In this document: piece by piece, positions 31,316-33,458 of the stretch
Numbering within the stretch: the stretch's first letter is position 1
Layout of the letters: every line of letters begins with the position of its first letter
Assembly (NCBI GenBank): GCA_034434235.1
Contig: DAOTZV010000200.1
Coordinates: forward strand, 1-33,458
Direction of reading: 5' to 3'
Source of the DNA: CAKZKT01 sp034434235
GTDB taxonomy: Bacteria > Chloroflexota > Anaerolineae > CG2-30-64-16
DNA length: 33,458 nt
Program-made: the position numbers and the translations under genes
The notes under the pieces: model-generated
What the model was told of the DNA's origin: nothing
The model's database searches: none
The model's input: only the letters and a program-made list of their open reading frames with translations

Positions 31316-32016
31316 GCGCGCGGTATTTGATCTGGGACTTCGACGGGACGTTGGGCTATCGCGAGGGCCGCACCTGGAGCGTCGTCTTGCTGGAGGTGCT
31401 CGACCGGTACATGCCCGGCCATCCCTTTGTCGCCGAGCAGCTTGCTCCCTTCCTCCGCAGCGGCTTTCCCTGGCACATGCCCGAACGGCCGCACACGCAC
31501 ATCGCCGATGCCGATCAGTGGTGGGCCGAACTGCAGCCGCTCTTCGCTGCCGCGTTCGGCGGCATCGGCCTGGACGCCGGACGGGCGCGTTGGCTGGCCG
31601 AGCGCGTCCGGCCGATCTATTGCAACCCGACGCGTTTTCGGCTGTTCGATGATGCGCTGTCCACGCTCGACGCGTTGGCGGCGCGCGGCTGGACGCATGT
31701 GATCCTGTCCAACCATGTGCCCGAGTTCGATGCGATCGCGGCCGCGCTGGGGTTGAGCCGTCGGATGGCGATGATCTTCAACTCGGCGCGGATGGGCTAC
31801 GAGAAGCCGCACCCCGAGATCTTCCGGCAGGTGCTCGCGACCATCGGCGCCGATGGGCCGCGCTGGATGATCGGCGACAACTTCCTGGCCGACGTCCGCG
31901 GGGCCGAGGCGGTGGGCATCCCGGCCGTGCTGGTGCGCAAGCCGCACCCCGAGGCGCGGCATTTTTGCCCCGATCTCGCGGGCGTGATCGAGATCGTGGC
32001 GGACGGCCGGCCATAA
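31312..32016 (+). CDS. HAD superfamily phosphatase (phosphoglycolate phosphatase-like)
   Basis: This 234-residue HAD hydrolase has all four motifs: D-F-D-G-T-L (nucleophile and acid Asp at the N-terminus), I-L-S-N-H, the Lys of Y-E-K-P-H-P-E-I-F, and I-G-D-N-F-x2-D. It has a C1-type helical cap. The ATG overlaps the stop of the radical SAM gene (ATGA at 31312-31315), so the two are coupled. The GH130-type gene follows 19 bp on. If GH130 here is a phosphorylase making a sugar 1-phosphate, this enzyme could remove the phosphate, but the substrate cannot be read from sequence. Confidence 0.9.
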   Translation: MSARYLIWDFDGTLGYREGRTWSVVLLEVLDRYMPGHPFVAEQLAPFLRSGFPWHMPERPHTHIADADQWWAELQPLFAAAFGGIGLDAGRARWLAERVRPIYCNPTRFRLFDDALSTLDALAARGWTHVILSNHVPEFDAIAAALGLSRRMAMIFNSARMGYEKPHPEIFRQVLATIGADGPRWMIGDNFLADVRGAEAVGIPAVLVRKPHPEARHFCPDLAGVIEIVADGRP

Positions 32017-32035
32017 TTCAAATTCGAGGAGCTGT

Positions 32036-33037
32036 ATGTTTCACATCGGAACCGGACCATTGACTTCCTCTCCCGTCGTCCATCGCCATCCGGCGAACCC
32101 GATCCTGACGGCCGCCGACGTGCCCTACGAGTCGTTGCTCGTCTTCAACGCGGGCGTGACGAAGTACCAGGGCAAGTACGTCATGGTCTTCCGCAACGAC
32201 TACGGCCGGCGGCCCGGCTCGGTGCATCCGGCCGCCACCAACCTGGGGTTGGCGTTCAGCGACGACGGCGTCAAGTGGGAAGTACAACCGAAGCCGTGCT
32301 GGCAGTGGCGCGATGATGAGGTGCTGCGCGTGTATGATCCGCGGCTCACGGTGATGGACGGTCGCTGCTATATGTGTTTCGCGGTGGACACGTTGCACGG
32401 CGTCTGCGGCGGCATCGCGGTCACCGACGACTTCGAGCGATTCGAGGTGCTCAGCGTGAGCGTGCCCGACAACCGCAACATGGTGCTCTTCCCCGAGAAG
32501 GTGCGCGGCAAATACGTGCGGCTGGAGCGTCCCTTCCCGGTCTACAGCCGGGGCGGCCGGGATCGCTTTGACATCTGGTTCTCCGACTCGCCCGATCTGC
32601 GCTACTGGGGCAATGCGCACCTGGTGCTCGGCGTGGAGGATGTGCCCTACGCCAACGACAAGATCGGCCCCGGCGCGCCGCCGATCAAGACGCCCAAGGG
32701 TTGGCTGACGACGTTCCACGCGGTGGATCGGGACTCATCCCGCGGGAAGAACGGCTGGGAAGACGTCTGGCAGAAGCGCTATACGGCCGGCATCATGCTG
32801 CTCGACCTGGAGGAGCCGTGGCGGGTGGTGGGCATGAGCAAGAAGCCGCTGCTGGCGCCCGAAGCGCCCTACGAAGTGGAGGGCGGCTTCCGCAACCACA
32901 CCATCTTTCCGGGCGGCATGATCCTGGAGGAGAGCGGCGAGGTGAAGATCTATTACGGCGCGGCCGATGCGGTCGAGTGTCTGGCGACCGCGGATGTGGG
33001 CGACCTGATCGCGCTGTGCACCGAGTCGCGCAGATAA
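32036..33037 (+). CDS. Glycoside hydrolase family 130 protein (beta-mannoside phosphorylase-like)
   Basis: This 333-residue protein has a five-bladed beta-propeller and matches GH130, whose members phosphorolyse or hydrolyse beta-mannosides. Visible marks are N-P-I-L near the N-terminus, F-N-A-G-V-T-K-Y, R-N-D-Y-G, the catalytic Asp101 in Y-D-P-R-L-T, and F-H-A-V-D later. The C-terminal Y-Y-G-A-A-D strip is also typical. GAGGAG stands 4-5 nt before the ATG. No signal peptide, so it acts in the cytoplasm on imported sugar. It is the only carbohydrate-active hydrolase-like gene in the window and the best clue to the transporter's ligand. Phosphorylase versus hydrolase cannot be settled from the motifs I can see. 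Confidence 0.9.
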   Translation: MFHIGTGPLTSSPVVHRHPANPILTAADVPYESLLVFNAGVTKYQGKYVMVFRNDYGRRPGSVHPAATNLGLAFSDDGVKWEVQPKPCWQWRDDEVLRVYDPRLTVMDGRCYMCFAVDTLHGVCGGIAVTDDFERFEVLSVSVPDNRNMVLFPEKVRGKYVRLERPFPVYSRGGRDRFDIWFSDSPDLRYWGNAHLVLGVEDVPYANDKIGPGAPPIKTPKGWLTTFHAVDRDSSRGKNGWEDVWQKRYTAGIMLLDLEEPWRVVGMSKKPLLAPEAPYEVEGGFRNHTIFPGGMILEESGEVKIYYGAADAVECLATADVGDLIALCTESRR

Positions 33038-33085
33038 CATAACAACAGGAGTTGCGCACTTCTCGCTCGCAGGGGGTCTGCGACC

Positions 33086-33251
33086 CCATAGGCATCAAGC
33101 TAACAGGAAGATGGCGTCTTGCGCCACCTTTTCTCTCGCTCGCAGGGGGTCTGCGACCCCCGTCTGGCCGCCTGAGACGAGATGTTCAGGCCGACGACGC
33201 CGGTCACAGACCGGCTGGAAGCAGTTCCAAAGCTTAGCTTGATGCCTATGG
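33086..33251. mobile_element. MITE-like element, copy B (166 bp, inverted relative to copy A)
   Basis: The terminal repeat CCATAGGCATCAAGCTAA (33086-33103) is mirrored exactly at 33234-33251. The interior is almost identical to the reverse complement of copy A, with a few substitutions and one indel, so the two are recent relatives. No open reading frame of interest is present. Hairpins inside include GGGGGTC-TGC-GACCCCC. The left flank repeats part of the interior (TCTCGCTCGCAGGGGGTCTG at 33061), which hints at nested or partial copies. Confidence 0.8.
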
Positions 33252-33350
33252 GTCGCTACCGCCCATCGCGATAGCCCCGTTTACGGGGCGTCGCTCGGTA
33301 GCCCGCCGACTTGATCGGCGGGCAAGCCTTGATGCCGATGGGCGCGCGGC
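33252..33350. repeat. Compound hairpin repeat following MITE copy B
   Basis: A nested hairpin has outer arms GCTACCG (33254-33260) and CGGTAGC (33296-33302) and inner arms GCCCCG/CGGGGC (33274-33289). It is followed by GCCCGCCGA-CTTGA-TCGGCGGGC (33301-33323), a perfect 9-bp stem. AAGCCTTGATGCCGATGGG near 33325 is a diverged copy of the MITE end. The gap 33038-33380 holds only these repeats; together they could end transcription after the GH130 gene. Confidence 0.6.
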
Positions 33351-33380
33351 CCCGGCCGCCATGAGGGAGCGTTGCACGCC

Positions 33381-33458
33381 ATGATCACCTCGATCGCTTC
33401 CCATCTCCGGTCATCTCTGGGCGCCGGCCGCCGCGTGCGGGCATGGCTGCGGCGCCTC
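33381..33458 (+). CDS. Possible start of a gene running off the right edge
   Basis: An ATG at 33381 opens a frame that stays open to the window end (26 codons). The product begins M-I-T-S-I-A-S-H-L-R-S and becomes Arg-rich, as seen before a first membrane segment. AGGGAG lies 11 nt upstream, which is loose but acceptable. There is too little sequence to name it. Confidence 0.4.
   Translation, partial: MITSIASHLRSSLGAGRRVRAWLRRL

Overview
The window is GC-rich bacterial chromosomal DNA, densely coding on both strands. It most likely comes from a member of the Chloroflexota (Anaerolineae/Caldilineae-like). This rests on style, not on a marker gene. The solute-binding lipoprotein has a long Pro-Thr-Lys-Ala-Pro linker after a twin-arginine lipoprotein signal. 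A one-polypeptide sugar-sensor/kinase/receiver/AraC regulator is present. There are many short palindromic and G/C-run repeats, some of them read in frame inside essential-looking genes. No rRNA, tRNA, CRISPR array, transposase or prophage gene was seen.

Left part (1-14.3 kb). The C-terminal end of an M81 (MlrC-type) metallopeptidase enters from the left and stops at 411. A long palindrome there separates it from a convergent leftward block of six closely spaced genes. In transcription order these are a MocA-like nucleotidyltransferase, prolyl-tRNA synthetase, an XdhC/CoxI-family protein, a caspase-fold peptidase, penicillin-binding protein 1C, and a giant alpha-2-macroglobulin lipoprotein with an intact CTEQ thioester. 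Gaps are 51, 6, -4, 39 and 26 bp, so they could form one operon. A TATAAT-type promoter lies six bases before the first ATG, which would give a leaderless message.

Middle (14.6-18 kb). A HAD hydrolase and an MshA-like GT4 glycosyltransferase read rightward. A LarA-family (nickel-pincer lactate racemase) gene reads leftward and converges on them.

Right part (18-33 kb). This looks like a carbohydrate or oligopeptide uptake locus, all rightward. It has a 1209-residue cytoplasmic hybrid regulator, a CheY-like receiver, a complete Opp/Dpp-type ABC importer in the unusual order F-A-B-C-D, a B12-binding-type radical SAM protein, a second HAD phosphatase and a GH130 beta-mannoside phosphorylase/hydrolase-like enzyme. 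GH130 together with a LacI-like sensor domain suggests the importer carries a (manno-)oligosaccharide rather than a peptide; this is inference.

The repeats are the most unusual feature. (1) A 166-167 bp MITE-like element with perfect 18-bp terminal inverted repeats occurs at 25762-25928 and, inverted, at 33086-33251, with an internal fragment near 14.5 kb. The two full copies bracket the permease-to-GH130 block. (2) G/C-run hairpin repeats lie in frame inside the A2M, PBP1C, proS and radical SAM genes, with unit spacings of 33, 36, 81 and 87 nt, all multiples of three. (3) Another palindrome, translated as Gly-Ala-Asp/His-Gly-Arg-Pro/Ala-Pro-Leu, lies in A2M (twice, one decayed) and proS. (4) Other palindromes sit between genes.
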